DNA from: Manihot esculenta
Lineage: Eukaryota; Streptophyta; Magnoliopsida; Malpighiales; Euphorbiaceae
NCBI RefSeq assembly: GCF_001659605.2
Contig: NC_035161.2
Span: 6,637,662-6,701,661 of the forward strand
Length of the DNA: 64,000 bases
Reading direction: 5' to 3'
This document shows positions 13,304 to 26,324 of the stretch, in pieces. The notes beneath the pieces were generated by a model, which worked only from the letters and a program-made list of their open reading frames with translations, was not told where the DNA came from and did no database searches. Made by a program: the position numbers and the translations under genes. Position 1 is the first letter of the stretch. Every line of letters begins with the position of its first letter.

Positions 13304-13863
13304 ATAAGCAATAAGAGTATAGTTTCAAGATAAGTGGGAATTGAGGATATTGAATTTGAAAGATGAGGATGTGAACTGTATTCAACAAGTTTAGTAAAGG
13401 GGGTGAGTAATGGTTTTAGATTTGAAATATATGAAATATTTAAGATTGCAGGGTAACAGAGAAAGTTATGAGATTGAAGGAAACAAAGTGGGAGAGCAGT
13501 TTTCTGCGTAGATGGAAGAATAAAATATTAAAATTTTAGTAAGTTTTACTATGATTTTAGATAGAATTTATCATAAATAATCCTTCATTTTTTTTAATTG
13601 GTCAAGTATACGCAAAATACATATAATACTTTTCCGCATGCAACAAGCTTTTAATTTTTTAAAGAAAATGTAATTATCAAGTTCAAAAACCTTCGAGATT
13701 AATTATGTTCAAGCTTTATATTGGTTTTTTTTTCACCGTTGGATAAGTAAAAAAGGATAAAATTTTAAATTTGAGTTTATATATTAATACCATATAAAAT
13801 ATAAGATTTTCTATAATATCTATAGTTTGATAAAAGTTATATAGGCTGAATACAGTTTAATAT

Positions 13864-15079
13864 GATCAGAGAATAAATATAAATCTTTACGGAATAAATA
13901 CAAATCTTAAGTGAAAATGGTTGGTTCCATTGGAGCTTACCGATATCATAAATGCACGTGCTGTAGGTCAGGCTAATGTAGTGTAGATGAAAGGACGGAA
14001 TATGAAATAATCAGTTTTGTATTAATAATTAACTGCTCACCATTAATAAACCGTCTAATAAATCAAATGATATCTTTATTTGATTTGATAGAACGTGGCA
14101 ATAAAATTATCAGAATAATTAAGATATATACTCCAAAATCAACTCTAATTTGATAAATTAAACTACCTGATAACTTCATATTTTCATTATATCAATGACC
14201 CTAATATACCTGAATTGATAAATTCAATTTTATTAACTCTATAACTATCAATTTCGACTCATTAATTTTCTCGTAAAATAGAATTTTAATTCAATATCTC
14301 GTCTCGGCGAATTCACCGAATTTCAAATCATCACTTATCTATCTATTTTAAAATATTCTATTGAGTCAACCAATACTCTTTCTTAATTAACCGTCACCCT
14401 ATACACAAGAGTAATAATATTATATATAAATTTAAAAATATATAAAAATAATATTTATGATTATGATTATTTTTTTTATTTAGGTATACTAATGTTTAAT
14501 GTGAAATTATCATATAAATTTATTTTATTTTTTTAAAATATTTTAAAATATTTTTTTAATATTTAATAAATTTAATATATTTAAAATAAATGTAATTAAA
14601 AAATTAAATAATTAAGATGATTTGATACTCTGTATTCCTAAAATCTCGGGGCTCTAATCTCGTTAATCCAACTAATTAATGGGGTGTCGTGGCAGATCTT
14701 ATGTCAATTAAATAATAATAATAATATTTTTTTGGGAAAATTACTTTTTAGTCCCTCAAATTTAACATAATTAACACTTTTGTCCCTCTATTTTGGCGAC
14801 TCAACACTTAAGTTCCTCACTTTCTCTTCTATCCAAATTCTCAGTCATTCCCTTTTTTTTAATTTTCCCTTCCATCCAAAACCTGAGGAACTAAGAAGTA
14901 CCAAAACCTGAGGAACTAAGAAATAATTTTCGCTTTTTTTTTTTAACGACAAGAGAACATTGATGAAGAAGTTGAAGAGACGACCAGCCATGTGTTAACG
15001 GGTGAGAGATGAAGTCATCTCGGTCTTAGTCTGAGTCAGCAGTCAGCTCTTCTAAGTCTACCTATTTCTCTAGTTGTAT
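13864..15079 (+). repeat. Diverged tandem duplication, unit 1
   Basis: It starts GATCAGAGAATA and ends CTCTAGTTGT. It is collinear with 15499-16614. Shared blocks include ACCGATATCATAAATGCACG, ACCAATACTCTTTCTTAATT, ATGGGGTGTCGTGGCAGATC and ACGACCAGCCATGTGTTAAC. This unit contains a 200-bp MITE (14734-14933) that unit 2 lacks. No coding frame is supported; parts look like old LTR sequence. Confidence 0.8.
14734..14933. mobile_element. MITE of about 200 bp, present in unit 1 and absent from unit 2
   Basis: The left end GGGAAAATTACTTTTTAGTC and the reverse complement of the right end (GCGAAAATTATTTCTTAGTT) form terminal inverted repeats of roughly 28 bases. T-rich DNA flanks both sides. The right terminus is internally duplicated (AAAACCTGAGGAACTAAGAA twice). 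The paralogous site at about 16471-16481 is uninterrupted, an empty site that fixes the boundaries. Confidence 0.75.
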
Positions 15080-15498
15080 TTCCAAATTAAACAATTATAT
15101 ATTTAGTAAACTTTTTAAGGTAAACAGTTAATTCATTCAATATTTAACTTAGGTAAGATTATATTTTAATTTTAACATATGCTAAATCAGAACAGTTGAC
15201 GTTGTACATCTTAATATGATGCTACGATCAAAATTATTAAATTTTCTAAACGGTCATCCGATTTTAATACTTCTAAATAGCACACAAATAAAAGAATACA
15301 GCGAGTGTATTATATAATTATATAATTATATTTTTGTAAGAGATTTTTTAGCTTTATTTATAATGCGTTGTTATTTAATACGTGAATGAATGTTGTGCAT
15401 TTAATAATCAATGTATGTATTTATGGTTTGACTGAATTTTAACAACCAAAGAGAACCTATCTGGATATAAGTTGAATAGACTAAACACAACCAAAGAC

Positions 15499-16614
15499 GA
15501 TCAGAGAATATATACAAACTTTCAATGAAAGTGGTCAATTCTATTGGCGCTTACCGATATCATAAATGCACGTGTTATGAGTCAGGTTAATGTGATGCAT
15601 ACAAAAATACGTAGTATGAGAAAAACGATTTTGCATTAATAGCCGACTGCTCATAATTAATAAATCGTCTGATAAATTTACCAAATAATATATTTATTTG
15701 ATCTGATAGGATATGGCGATAAAAATGTAATAATATAAATTCTAGAATCAACTCTAATTAGACAAATTGAATCTTCTGATAACTTTATACCTCCATTAAT
15801 CTACCTAAATCGATGCATTCCATTTTATTAATTCTATAACTACCAATTTCGACCCATTGATTTTCTCGTGAGATTAAACTTTGATTCAAGTGTTTCGTTT
15901 TGGTGAATTCAGCGAATCTTAAATTATCACCTATTTATTTATTTTAAGATATTTATCGTTACATGACCAGATAAAAAAGTAGATCATAATTCTTTTTAAC
16001 CTAACAACAAGAGGAAAATACATATAAAACAAGCAAATCCCAATGTAAGTACAAAATTATTTCAATTCTGGAGATCCTATTCAGTCAACCAATACTCTTT
16101 CTTAATTCACGTCACTCTATACACAAGAGTAATGACATTATATATAAATTTAAAAAATATATAAAAAACACTGTTTATGATTATGAATATTTTTTTTCTT
16201 TAGGTATACTAAAGTTTAATGTGAAATTATTATATAAATTGATTATTATAAACTTATTTTATTTTATTTTTAGAAATATTTTAAAATATTTAATAAAATT
16301 TAATATATTTAAAATAAATATAATTAAAAAATTAATAAAATCTTTATAAATAATTAAGATGATTTGATACTCTGTATTCCTAAAATATCGGGGCTCTATT
16401 CTCGTTAATCCAACTAATCAATGGGGTGTCGTGGCAGATCTTATGTCAATTAAATAATAATAATAATAATATTTTTTTTTAACGACAAGAGAACATTGAT
16501 GAAGAAGTTGAAGAGACGACCAGCCATGTGTTAACGAGTGAGAGATAAGTCATCTCAGTCTTAGTCTGTGTCAGCAGTCAGCTCTTCTAAGTCTACCTAT
16601 TTCTCTAGTTGTTA
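15499..16614 (+). repeat. Diverged tandem duplication, unit 2
   Basis: This is the second copy of the block at 13864-15079. It carries about 115 bp (roughly 15960-16075) that unit 1 lacks, and lacks the MITE of unit 1. No gene is recognised in it. Confidence 0.8.
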
Positions 16615-17899
16615 CGCTATGCACCGTCCATCTCACACATGGACCCACCACCCCAAGGGAAAAAGCCTTAGTTTTTCAAACTCTAGAGTTTAATAGACGA
16701 CGGGAATAAATGCTTTTTTTTTTTAATTTGTTATTTATAATTTTAGATGATTAAAGAAAAGATATTGGTTAGTAAAAAATTTTCATTTAATTTGTTTACC
16801 TGTACAAGATTCGGTATTAAATAAATTCAACCACACTCTTCGAGTCCAAATAAACGGCCAGTGATTTGCTTATACTGATTTAATTTAATGAATAAAGATA
16901 AATAAAATAATTGAATTTTTTATTAAAAAATAAAAAAAATATTTATATTTATAAGTTCTTATATTTTTAAAATTTTATTAAAATATTTTTAATTTTTCTC
17001 TCCATCAATAAAATAATTTTCTGACACAATTTTTATTAAAAATAAATAAAAAATAAAAAAAAATTTAAAATTCATTTTTACTCTCAAATAAAATTTTTTA
17101 TTTAATTTTTTAATATTACTATTATTAATAAGTTAGTTTTTATATTTTTAAAAATTTATTAAAATATCTTTATTTTTTCTCAAATCTATTAAAATATTTT
17201 TATAATTTTTTTTATCAACAATATAGTCGTTTCACTTTCTCTTAAAAAAAATCCAAGAAAAATTAAAAAAGAAGACAAAAAAACAAGAGGAGAAAGAATT
17301 AATGAAGAAGAAAAAGGAGAGGAAAAAAAGAGAAAATTTCATATTTTACTATATTTATAACGGTAAAAATAAATAAAAAGATTATTTTATTGGTGAAAAA
17401 AAAAATTTTAATAAATTTTTAAAAATATAAGTATAATGAAAATATTAAATGATTAAATTATAAATTTTTAAAAATATTAAATATGCAATTTATTTATTTT
17501 TTTCTTAAAAAAAAAAAGCAAAAAGGGAAAAAGGGTATTTGCGGCAAATGGGCAATGCTTGCTTCCTTGCTTGCATGTGGCTATGGAAGTTTACTAAACA
17601 TCAAATGGAAAAAACCACCATAGCCCACTTGGATTTAGGGAATTTCCCACTGTGAAAGCTACAAAACCACACGGCTTTAAGCCACAAAACCACCTTACAC
17701 ATCTCACATGCTTTTTGCTCTCTTTCTATATTCGAAATACACTGATTTAATTAATTTAAATTTATAATATAATAAAAAATAAAGTGATTTTTTTAAATTT
17801 TACGTATTTTTTTCTATATTTAATTTATAATACGTGAAGGCTTTAGTGTAATATTCCTAGAGGGAATTTTCCGTGGCTAAATAGTCCCAAGTTTCCTTC
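16615..17899. other. AT-rich expansin upstream region
   Basis: No gene is seen. The last 350 bases before the expansin TATA box are less AT-rich and probably contain its promoter. I cannot name specific elements beyond the TATA box. Confidence 0.5.
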
Positions 17900-17906
17900 T
17901 ATAAAT
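17900..17906 (+). promoter_or_regulatory. TATA box of the expansin gene
   Basis: TATAAAT lies 188 bases upstream of the start codon, followed about 30 bases later by a pyrimidine-rich transcription-start-like stretch (CTTTCTTCACTC). Confidence 0.55.
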
Positions 17907-18087
17907 TCCCCCTCACCCCTACCTAGCTTTCTTCACTCAGCTGCTTCACATTTTCTATCTTTTGGTTGCTTTTCCTCTCCAAGGATCAACTTTCATGTAA
18001 TAATAATCTTCTAACCCTTATTTTCTCTTGAATTTTCAACACTTAAAGAAGAAAAATGCTAATGGAATACTTCACTTGTGCAGGAAA

Positions 18088-19081
18088 ATGGCTCTTGCTG
18101 GAGTTTTCTTTGTGGGTTTGCTGGCAATGGTCTCTTTTGTCAATGGCTATGGCGGCGGCTGGACTAATGCTCATGCAACCTTTTACGGCGGTGGTGATGC
18201 TTCTGGCACAATGGGTATGCACATTATAATCCAAGATGATATTTTTACCAAAATTTACAACTTTTTAGACATACCCATTTGACCAATTTTGTTGTTTTTG
18301 TTAAAATAATGAAAAATTGCAGGTGGTGCTTGTGGCTATGGGAACCTTTACAGCCAAGGGTATGGGACAAACACTGCAGCATTGAGCACTGCTCTGTTTA
18401 ACAATGGGTTGAGTTGTGGGTCTTGCTATGAGATTAGGTGTGTGAATGATCCCAAGTGGTGCCTACCTGGTTCAATTGTGGTCACAGCCACCAATTTCTG
18501 CCCACCAAACAATGCTCTGCCCAACAATGCAGGAGGGTGGTGCAATCCTCCTCAGCAGCACTTTGATCTATCTCAGCCTGTCTTCCAGCACATTGCTCAA
18601 TATAGAGCTGGAATTGTTCCTGTGGCCTACAGAAGGTATCTGTTTTCTTCTATCTTTTGAGCTGGAATTTTATAAATATTTTAATATATATTTTAAAAAA
18701 AGTTTTTATTTATTTTATTTTTTATGTTAATTGCGCGGAGAATGAATTTAATTTTGGTGGGTGGGTTTTTGTAGGGTATCCTGTAGGAGGAGAGGAGGGA
18801 TAAGATTCACAATCAATGGTCACTCATACTTCAACCTAGTTTTAATCACCAACGTTGGAGGTGCTGGTGATGTGCATGCTGTAGCAATCAAAGGGTCCAG
18901 AACTGGTTGGCAACCAATGTCAAGAAACTGGGGCCAAAACTGGCAGAGCAACACTCTTCTCAACGGACAAAGCCTCTCATTTAAGGTCACCACCAGCGAC
19001 GGCCGTAGTGTTGTGTCCTACAATGTTGCTCCTCCTAACTGGTCATTTGGCCAGACCTTCTCCGGTGCCCAATTTCGCTAG
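18088..19081 (+). CDS. Alpha-expansin (EXPA family), cell-wall loosening protein
   Basis: Exons 18088-18214, 18323-18635 and 18775-19081 join in frame to 248 aa, a normal length. Residues 1 to about 21 form a signal peptide ending VNG before YGGGW. The N-terminal GH45-like domain shows GGACGYGN, the cysteine series CGSCYEIRC and CNPP, and the HFD motif. The C-terminal wall-binding (CBM63-like) domain has GGAGDV and conserved tryptophans, ending FSGAQFR. Both introns interrupt glycine/arginine codons at positions usual for EXPA genes. The product should be secreted and mediate acid-induced, non-hydrolytic wall extension. VSC replaces the usual VPC at the second junction. Two out-of-frame ATGs (18056, 18062) precede the start, but an acceptor-like TTGTGCAG ends at 18083 and GTAATA lies near 17997. 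A short leader intron may therefore remove them. Confidence 0.95.
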
Positions 19082-21883
19082 GGGCTTTAATTTCAATTAT
19101 AATATACTTGGGGGTCTCAAAAGTAATTAGTGTAACTTTAGGGTATAAAATATAATTATATAATTTTATAATACTGTCTTGGGTCAAAATGGGTATTAGG
19201 GCTCTATTTTAAGTTGCCCTTAACTCATTTTGAGGTGACTTTTGGAGGGGTGGTGTCCTAAACTTGGAGGGACCTTTCTTAGTGTTGGGGTCTTCTTATT
19301 TTTAATTCTGCTGTAAAAAGGCAGGAGATGGCTGAGGTGGACTCTTACCACCCGCCACTAGCATTTTTATTTTTATTTTTATTTTTATTTTTTTCACTAT
19401 TAGAAGTTTTATTTTTTGGGCATTAATGTAAGATTATTGTAATTTGTAATCAACTTTGGGTTGAATCATGCCCTGAGTTGCTATTTCTAAAGTGTAAAAT
19501 TTCCAATTTCTGCTGGTAATGAAAGTGAAAAAAAAAAATATTATATAGAAAATTGGTGTTGATTTTTCTAAATGAAAGTTTTTATTAAAAAAAATATTAA
19601 TTAAAAAAAATTACTAGGCAAGTTATGCATATGTTTGAAATAATTCTCGTAACAATCAAAATTTTTATCTTGTTTATAGTAATCAACTCAAATTAAAATC
19701 TTAGAAATTTTTAAAATTGTCTCAAAATTCTAGAAAATTATCATAAAGTAAAAGATTTCTTCCGTATCATAACTTAAAAAAAAAAACCTTATGGCTTGAA
19801 ATCCATAAGCATGTGTTGTATTTTAATATTTACAATTTTGACATTAAAAAAAACATTATTTAAATCGAATCGTAATATAATGTATATAAATTATTTAGAA
19901 TTCAATAATAATTTTATAAGAATTTATATTTTATTAATTTATTTGAGTTAGTTATTAAATCTCCTGTAAATTTAATTATCGACCAATAAATAAGAAATTT
20001 TATAATTAAAGATGTAATGACAATCTGTATTATATTTTCTAACTATAATTTTTCATCATATTTCGCTTTGTGATTGAGTGGGTAAATTTTAATGAAAAGT
20101 CGAGATTAACAGTGTTTGAATCTTATTTTTCATATATAAAATTAAAATTTTGTGATGTGATGCTATTTGCACGAATTTATATAATACAAATTTAAGCAAG
20201 AATTAAGTTTAAAAAATAAGATAAATGTGATTTATTTTGAGTTTATTAAACAAGATTGCTCAATTTTTAAAAAGAGATTTAATTTAAACATAATGTGAAA
20301 ATATTTAAAAATAAAAAATAAAAAAAAATAATTTGTCAGCATTGTAATTTGGTTGGGAGTGGAAGCATGGGGCCTACATTAAGATAAAATTAAATAAAAA
20401 GGCAAAAACATTTCATGTCAATGTCCTAATGCTTGTCCCTTAGTTTCCAGGGTCTCTTTCTCTGCAGATTTTCTTCAAGATTCGTCACCGTTTCCTAACA
20501 TCAATATTTATATATATATATATATATATTTATTTTTTTTAAAAATATCTCTACATATATATTTATAAAGGTAAATTATGAACAAATTCTTAAATTTTAA
20601 AAAATTATTAAAATTCATCTCAAAATCACTTAATTAAAATATTTTTATATTTTATAAAATTTAACTTTTAATTTTTAATAAAAAATAATTTTTTTAAATT
20701 TATATTTACCATTTAATTTTTATAATTTTCAATATTTATACTATTTAACTTCTTTAAATATATTTTCTTTTTGTTGTTTACCGGTTTTATATTATTTTCT
20801 TAGTTGAGAAAATCTCATCTGAAATCTTATCCCAATATGGAATTGATCCTTTCTGAAACTCAAAATTATATATTTTTTGCTGATAAAATAGATCAAATGA
20901 GTGGTCCAATTGGGTTTTCAGGATAATAAAAATATTATTTTCCTTTTTCTTTTTTTAGAAAAAATTAAAGAATGAACAAAAGGAAATTCCTGAATTTTTT
21001 CCAGAAATTTCAATGTGATTTAGCTTGTTATTCAAAATTTCAGAGCCTACAAAATTTTTTAGGATTTAGCTTGACTTTAAAAATAAATTAAAATTGAAAA
21101 ATAAAATTTAATATTTTTAATTTGACGAAGAAATTTAACTTTTAATGAATTTAAAAATATTTTATAATTGGTAAATGTCAGTGTACATTTTTTTGGGCAC
21201 ATGCTGAATCAGGTTGAAGAAAAAGAAAGAAAGAAAAAAAATTGCCCTAGTTTTGGACAGCAACCCACGTGAGTCGCCGGATATCTCGCAGAGCACGTGG
21301 CCCTCTGGGCTTCGACGATTCACCTCGTGTGAACTCTTTTCCCTTAATAAATATCCCCGAGATTTCATTAGATGAGAACGCTCCCATTGTTAGGCTTTTG
21401 AACTCTTTTTAATTATTTATTTTTATTTAAATTTTACTCAAAGGAAAATGCTAGTGTTATTGAAGTAGAGAAGTGCATTCAATTGTCAAAAAAACAAGAT
21501 ATGGTTTTGACTCGCAACAATTCTATATGATTATTGCTATAATTTACAGTTCTGGAAACAAGTTGGGGAGAAGAAAGAGGCAGTAGTTTAGCTGCCATGG
21601 ATGACAAGGTCATCCAAAAACAATACTTAACTCTGCAAAACCTGCTATTTATATAGTTTGTATACAGAAGATTTTATGATACCTCAATTTAGGCACCAAG
21701 TGAAGTGACCAACATCCTATGCTTTTATCATGCCAAAGCTCATTGCCTGCTTCTCACCATTTCATGGCTAAAAATCTGCAAATTCAGCAACTTCCTTTGA
21801 TGGGATATCTAATTTTCGCATAAATATGGCCAAGATCTCCAGCAATTTCATCAGTTGTTGAACTGTAAGATCATCCTTGATGC
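19082..21883. other. Expansin 3' region, intergenic DNA and MADS 3' UTR
   Basis: The expansin 3' UTR probably runs to about 19530, where an A run follows. An ATTTTT repeat lies at about 19364-19392 and an AT dinucleotide run near 20508-20529. No gene is seen from 19600 to 21540. The MADS 3' UTR probably occupies the part just below 21884. Confidence 0.5.
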
Positions 21884-24800
21884 TCAGTTTGGTTGCTGCT
21901 AGTAACAAATAAGATGTGCATTAGACAACAATTTGATTCTAAAAAGAGTGAATTATGATTCAAATGAGACAAACTAAGGTTGAACTCACCCGAGAATATA
22001 AATGCTCGTCAAACATGGTAACAGCACACTGTCCTGATGAGGAAGCCCAACTGCCAGGGCTAGCATCATATCCATGTTTGGGAGCTTCAAAACTTCCATT
22101 AACATGAAAATCCACAGTGCTTTGTAGTAGGTTCATCTCTGTTGCAGACTGGAATTTTGCATCACTCATCAAATTCAGATTGTATGGCAAGTAAGGATAC
22201 TGCCCAGACAACTGCAACCTCAGAGATGCAGATCCACTTAGCTCATTAAAAATACCATTCACACCATTTTCTTGACTGGAATTAGATAGCTCTGAAACCT
22301 TTCTTGTGCCAAAGTAACCAGAATAACTCCCAAAGGAGGAACTTGCGGAACACTCAACATCCCTATAGAAGAAAAGTTTACTTACAGATCAGAATTCATC
22401 ATGAGGAGGTCTATGTGTAAAAGGATCAGACAAAAATGCATAAATTCGTTATCCTTCTCTAAATATTTGACCTATCGTAGACCAAAGTCATACAAAAATA
22501 AAATGCCCCCAGCAATGTGATCTCTCTCTCTCTCTCTCTCTTCATTCTATAAGCCATGTTTACAAAATAGTAATTTACAGTATAGTCCTAGAGATTTAGC
22601 AAAACCCACAACTTGGTACTTATGCTTTTAATAGTAAAAAATTTAGCCCCTGGCTTCTTATTTTGTTAAAAGAATAGTCCTTTCATTAAATTTATCACAA
22701 GTCAACCATAAATTAAAGAAGTTAATTAAATTAAAGGGACTAAATTATTACAAATATTAAAACTATAAGGACTAAATTGTTACAAATTATTAAAAATAAA
22801 GGATTAAACTGTTATAAAAAAATGAAATTTAAAGGACTAAATTGTTATACTCTAACAGTGAATTTAAATAGAAGGACTACTTTGTTAACAGAATAAAACG
22901 TTAAATACTAAATTATTTCTTATTAAAATAGAAGGGACTAAGTTGTGGGTTTTCTTAAATCTCAGGGATTATATTATAAATTACCCTTATAAAATTTTGG
23001 TGGGAGTAAGTTCTACAACTTAACTGCATGCTTTTCCACATTTATATACATGTATATTCTTGTCGTGCTGCTTTTGAAAAGATTAGAACTGCCATCCCAT
23101 CTATAGGTTTAAAAGAGTAAGTCTCTGGAATGCCAGGAAGATTATATTTGGGGAGTTGGAATACAAGCTCCCTATAAGAGGTCCACTCACCAATTGGAAA
23201 TTAGGTTTGGATCCTCTGGTAACACAATCTGTTGACTGTCATTATTAGGAATCCAAGGCATGGGTGGGAGATGCTGCTCAGTACCAATTCTGAAAGGTAC
23301 ATGTGTCCCGCTTTGGAACTGCAAGCCATGTAAGTTTAGATGATATCTTCTTATGAAGAAAAGAGAGGAAAGCAAAAGCATCAAGACACACTTTACCTGA
23401 CTATTGCATTCTAGCGACATAAGTTGCTGTTTTCCTAAATATTCCTAGCAAGGAGGAATCAACATTGTTAGTGATAAAGAAGAGAAGGGTAGAAGAAAGA
23501 ATTTGAACTCATTCAGTTTTCATCTGTGTGTTGTGAGACTATTTTTTCTGGAAAGATTTTGCAGCACTAGATATCCTTTTTTTCACGTAAGCTGATGTAC
23601 TCTTTTCAATTCAAGAAAACAAAAAAAAATGCCTATACTTTGGAACAAGATATTTGTCTCAGCAGACAAACTTCATAACGTCAAGGATGTTTATTCATGG
23701 ATTTCTTGTGTGTAGGTTCAAGTACAGATCCCAATTTAATTCAGACTCGTTATAATGACTAAATCTAAGCAAGAATGATAGACATACTTTGTGAGCTTGA
23801 ATTCGATTAAGTGATTCCCTGAGTGAATTTTCCAATTGACCCAGATATTCTGTGTTGTTAATCTTATCTAGATTACTCCAATAGCTGCAGAAACTCAAAG
23901 TAAATTTAAATTAATATAGGGTGGCAAAGAGTTGTGTGTATAAATCAATATTTAAAATTCATGAAGCACAAAACACAATTCTGCAGTCAAAGATTTCCGA
24001 GCGTGCACCTCAGTCTTTTATGCACTTCAGAAAGTTGATTTTGCAATAACCTCGATTGGTTTGATAGGTCCTGATCGATGCAATTTCAAACCATAAAATA
24101 TGTCAACAGCTTAAGTATATAAGAAGAACAAGTTTGAAGAGATCATAGGAACATTGGAATTACTGTTTGAGCCTGTACCTCTATTGTTTGAGAACTGAAA
24201 CGTAAAGGATGAAAAGAATGAAAACAAGTTTAGTTCATATCCTAAAAAATATGGATTGCCTATGAAGATATACAAAAATGAATTTTTTTGACTAGCAAAT
24301 ACCTTGTGCCCAGAAATTCAGGTATGTTAACATCATGGTCCAACTTCTTAAAAGTTTTCTTCAGCACCTTTACTCTCAAAGAAAACAAGAAGCCATGTTA
24401 GAAATGAGAATGCAAAAAAAAAAACCTGCATTACTGAAACCAAGTGGTAAGAGAAATGAAAGCAATTGATATTAGTAATGGGGAATGGTTCACAAGAATG
24501 GACTTACTTCAAGGCTTTCCAGCTTCCTGTTCCAATCAAATGAAGAACAAATTAAACTCCAGTTTCTTAGATCAACTTAGATACAAGATAATATGTAAAA
24601 AATGGAAAGTGAGGGAACTGCTCTCCACCTTTTTGCTCTTTCTTGAGGTGTTAACTGAGCAAATTTCGCAATGACTTCTTCAATGCTGCTCACATCATCA
24701 AATGGAAAAGGAGCTTCAGAAAAACTTGTCATTATCTATATGACAATAACAATGATAAATAAGTAAAAGTTGCATGGTGAACATCCTAGGACCATTGAAG

Positions 24801-25305
24801 TTTTTTTTTTTTTTTGCCCCATGCCACAATCATAAAACAAAGGCAGAAATGGATCTGGTTTGCATGTCCACATGGAAAATCAAACCCCTAAGTCAGTTCA
24901 CTTCTGCTACCAACACTTCTAACCTATCTGACAACTACATAGTAGCTAAAGAACGAGTTATCAAATCCTGCTCAGTTCAGCTTAGTGAGGTTAAGTTTGA
25001 TATGTTGGTATGAAATGGAGTAGTTCAGTAGAACAAGAAAATGGATACGAACTTGGATCTAAGTTTAATAGTTCACAAGGTATAAATCCCTAAATCAGAA
25101 AGAGCATTCAATGATATTACCTCCGTTTTCCTTTGCACATTGAGGGTTTGCCAGTTGATGAGAACATGAGAAGGATAATGTCTATGTCACATAGAATTGA
25201 TAATTCTTTGGCCTTCTTCATGATGCCATGCTTCCTTTTGCCATAGGTAGCTTGACGGCCATATGTGTTCTCTAATTTCTTTATCTTTAGCTTAACCCTT
25301 CCCAT
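21884..25305 (-). CDS. MIKC*-type MADS-box transcription factor, P clade (AGL30/AGL65/AGL94-like)
   Basis: Eleven coding exons on the minus strand join in frame to 355 aa: 25305-25121, 24688-24629, 24526-24508, 24367-24303, 24194-24179, 24070-24009, 23884-23788, 23444-23397, 23318-23191, 22362-21990 and 21898-21884. Residues 1-61 are the MADS domain (MGRVKLKIKKLE, then KELSILCDIDI and GKPSMCKGKR), which binds CArG-type DNA. The next part has IEEVIAKFAQLTPQERAK and DHDVNIPEFLG, typical of this clade. A K-like coiled coil follows (LENSLRESLNRIQAHK), then a Gln/Ser/Asn-rich tail ending MFDEHLYSR-QQPN. MIKC* factors act as S/P heterodimers, mainly in pollen (family knowledge). Exon 2 has a GAGCAG tandem acceptor giving one or two serines. 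The 5' UTR is interrupted by an intron. The exon 9-10 intron hosts a MITE. Confidence 0.9.
22568..22986. mobile_element. MITE of about 420 bp with long inverted repeats, in a MADS-gene intron
   Basis: The left arm has AGTAATTTACAGTATAGTCC then GCAAAACCCACAACTT. The reverse complement of the right arm has GGTAATTTATAATATAATCC then GAAAACCCACAACTT, so inverted repeats span about 50 bases. The interior repeats GGACTAAATTGTTA-like units about four times. It sits wholly inside the 828-bp intron between exons 9 and 10. No clear target duplication was found. A related degraded copy lies near 44296-44680. Confidence 0.75.
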
Positions 25306-25306
25306 C

Positions 25307-25960
25307 CTGCACATTTGACATCAATATTATCACAACCTTGAAAGAGACTCAGAATCGAAAATTGAATGCAATTAAAACTCTAATTTCCACCCATTAAGCA
25401 CGTAATTAAACTAAATCAAACATCCTTGGCATCAATTAGAATTGCAATGCAAGATCAAACAATTTAAAACAACATATCAAAATGCTAATAGGTGATGTAC
25501 CGATTACCAAATCCAGAATCAAATTCCAGAGAGAGGGTATATAAAATCATAAATAGCATTCTATATTACAAGATCAGAACAAAAGAAGATAAAATCAGCC
25601 AAAATAGAGTAAACCCACGAAGATATTGTATCAAAAAAACAAAATGAAACAAATTAAAGAATACCCACTTTAGGAATCAGATGTTTTTCCACTTTCCTTT
25701 TTGGTTCCGAATAAAAATATCTACCCATGAGAGGAAAGAAAAAAAAAAGCTCAAAAAAGTAAAACTTACCCGAATGAGAAAATCAAACAAGGAGTTAAAA
25801 GTGCAAAATTGAAAGGCCTTAAATGTGGGATAGGTCGATGATTGAGCCAAAGAGAGAAGAGAAGAGAACCATCTAAAGGGTAGAGAGAGAAACGAAGAGA
25901 TAGATAGAGAGGGGGAGAGAGAAAGGTGTGAGCTTACATATAGGATTGCATGACACGACC
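25307..25960 (-). other. 5' UTR exon and leader intron of the MADS gene
   Basis: On the minus strand a strong donor (GGTAAGTTTT) ends a leader exon at about 25770, and the acceptor TGTGCAG lies two bases before the start codon. The leader exon is rich in CT and GA tracts (about 25840-25930 on the + strand). Its transcription start is not determined. Confidence 0.5.
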
Positions 25961-26324
25961 GGGTGAGTGGCAAAAGCGGTCGTGGGAGGGAGCTTGAGAA
26001 TCGGGATCGTCAGAAGTTTCCACCAAATGCCAAAAAACCAACCAAACACATTATACCCAACTCATTCAATCTGTACCATTCAATATGCAAAACAAAAACA
26101 AAACTTTTAAGGCCTCCTCCTCCTCCTTCTCCTTCACTCCCACCCGCGTCACTCAAATTTCTGTTACTGGTAGTTACTTTCGAACCTTTTATTACCACAT
26201 TGTACGTGCTCCCTTCTGTGCTACCCTCACGTTGAAAACGAGGCTAGGATATATGGAAAATTTTTACCGCACCAATGAGCGCACAACCCAAACAAACGCC
26301 TTAAGTAATAATATATTTTTACAA

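Noticed and set aside
22520..22542. (CT)n run in the MADS intron considered as a regulatory element
   Set aside because: A simple microsatellite next to the MITE; nothing ties it to a function.
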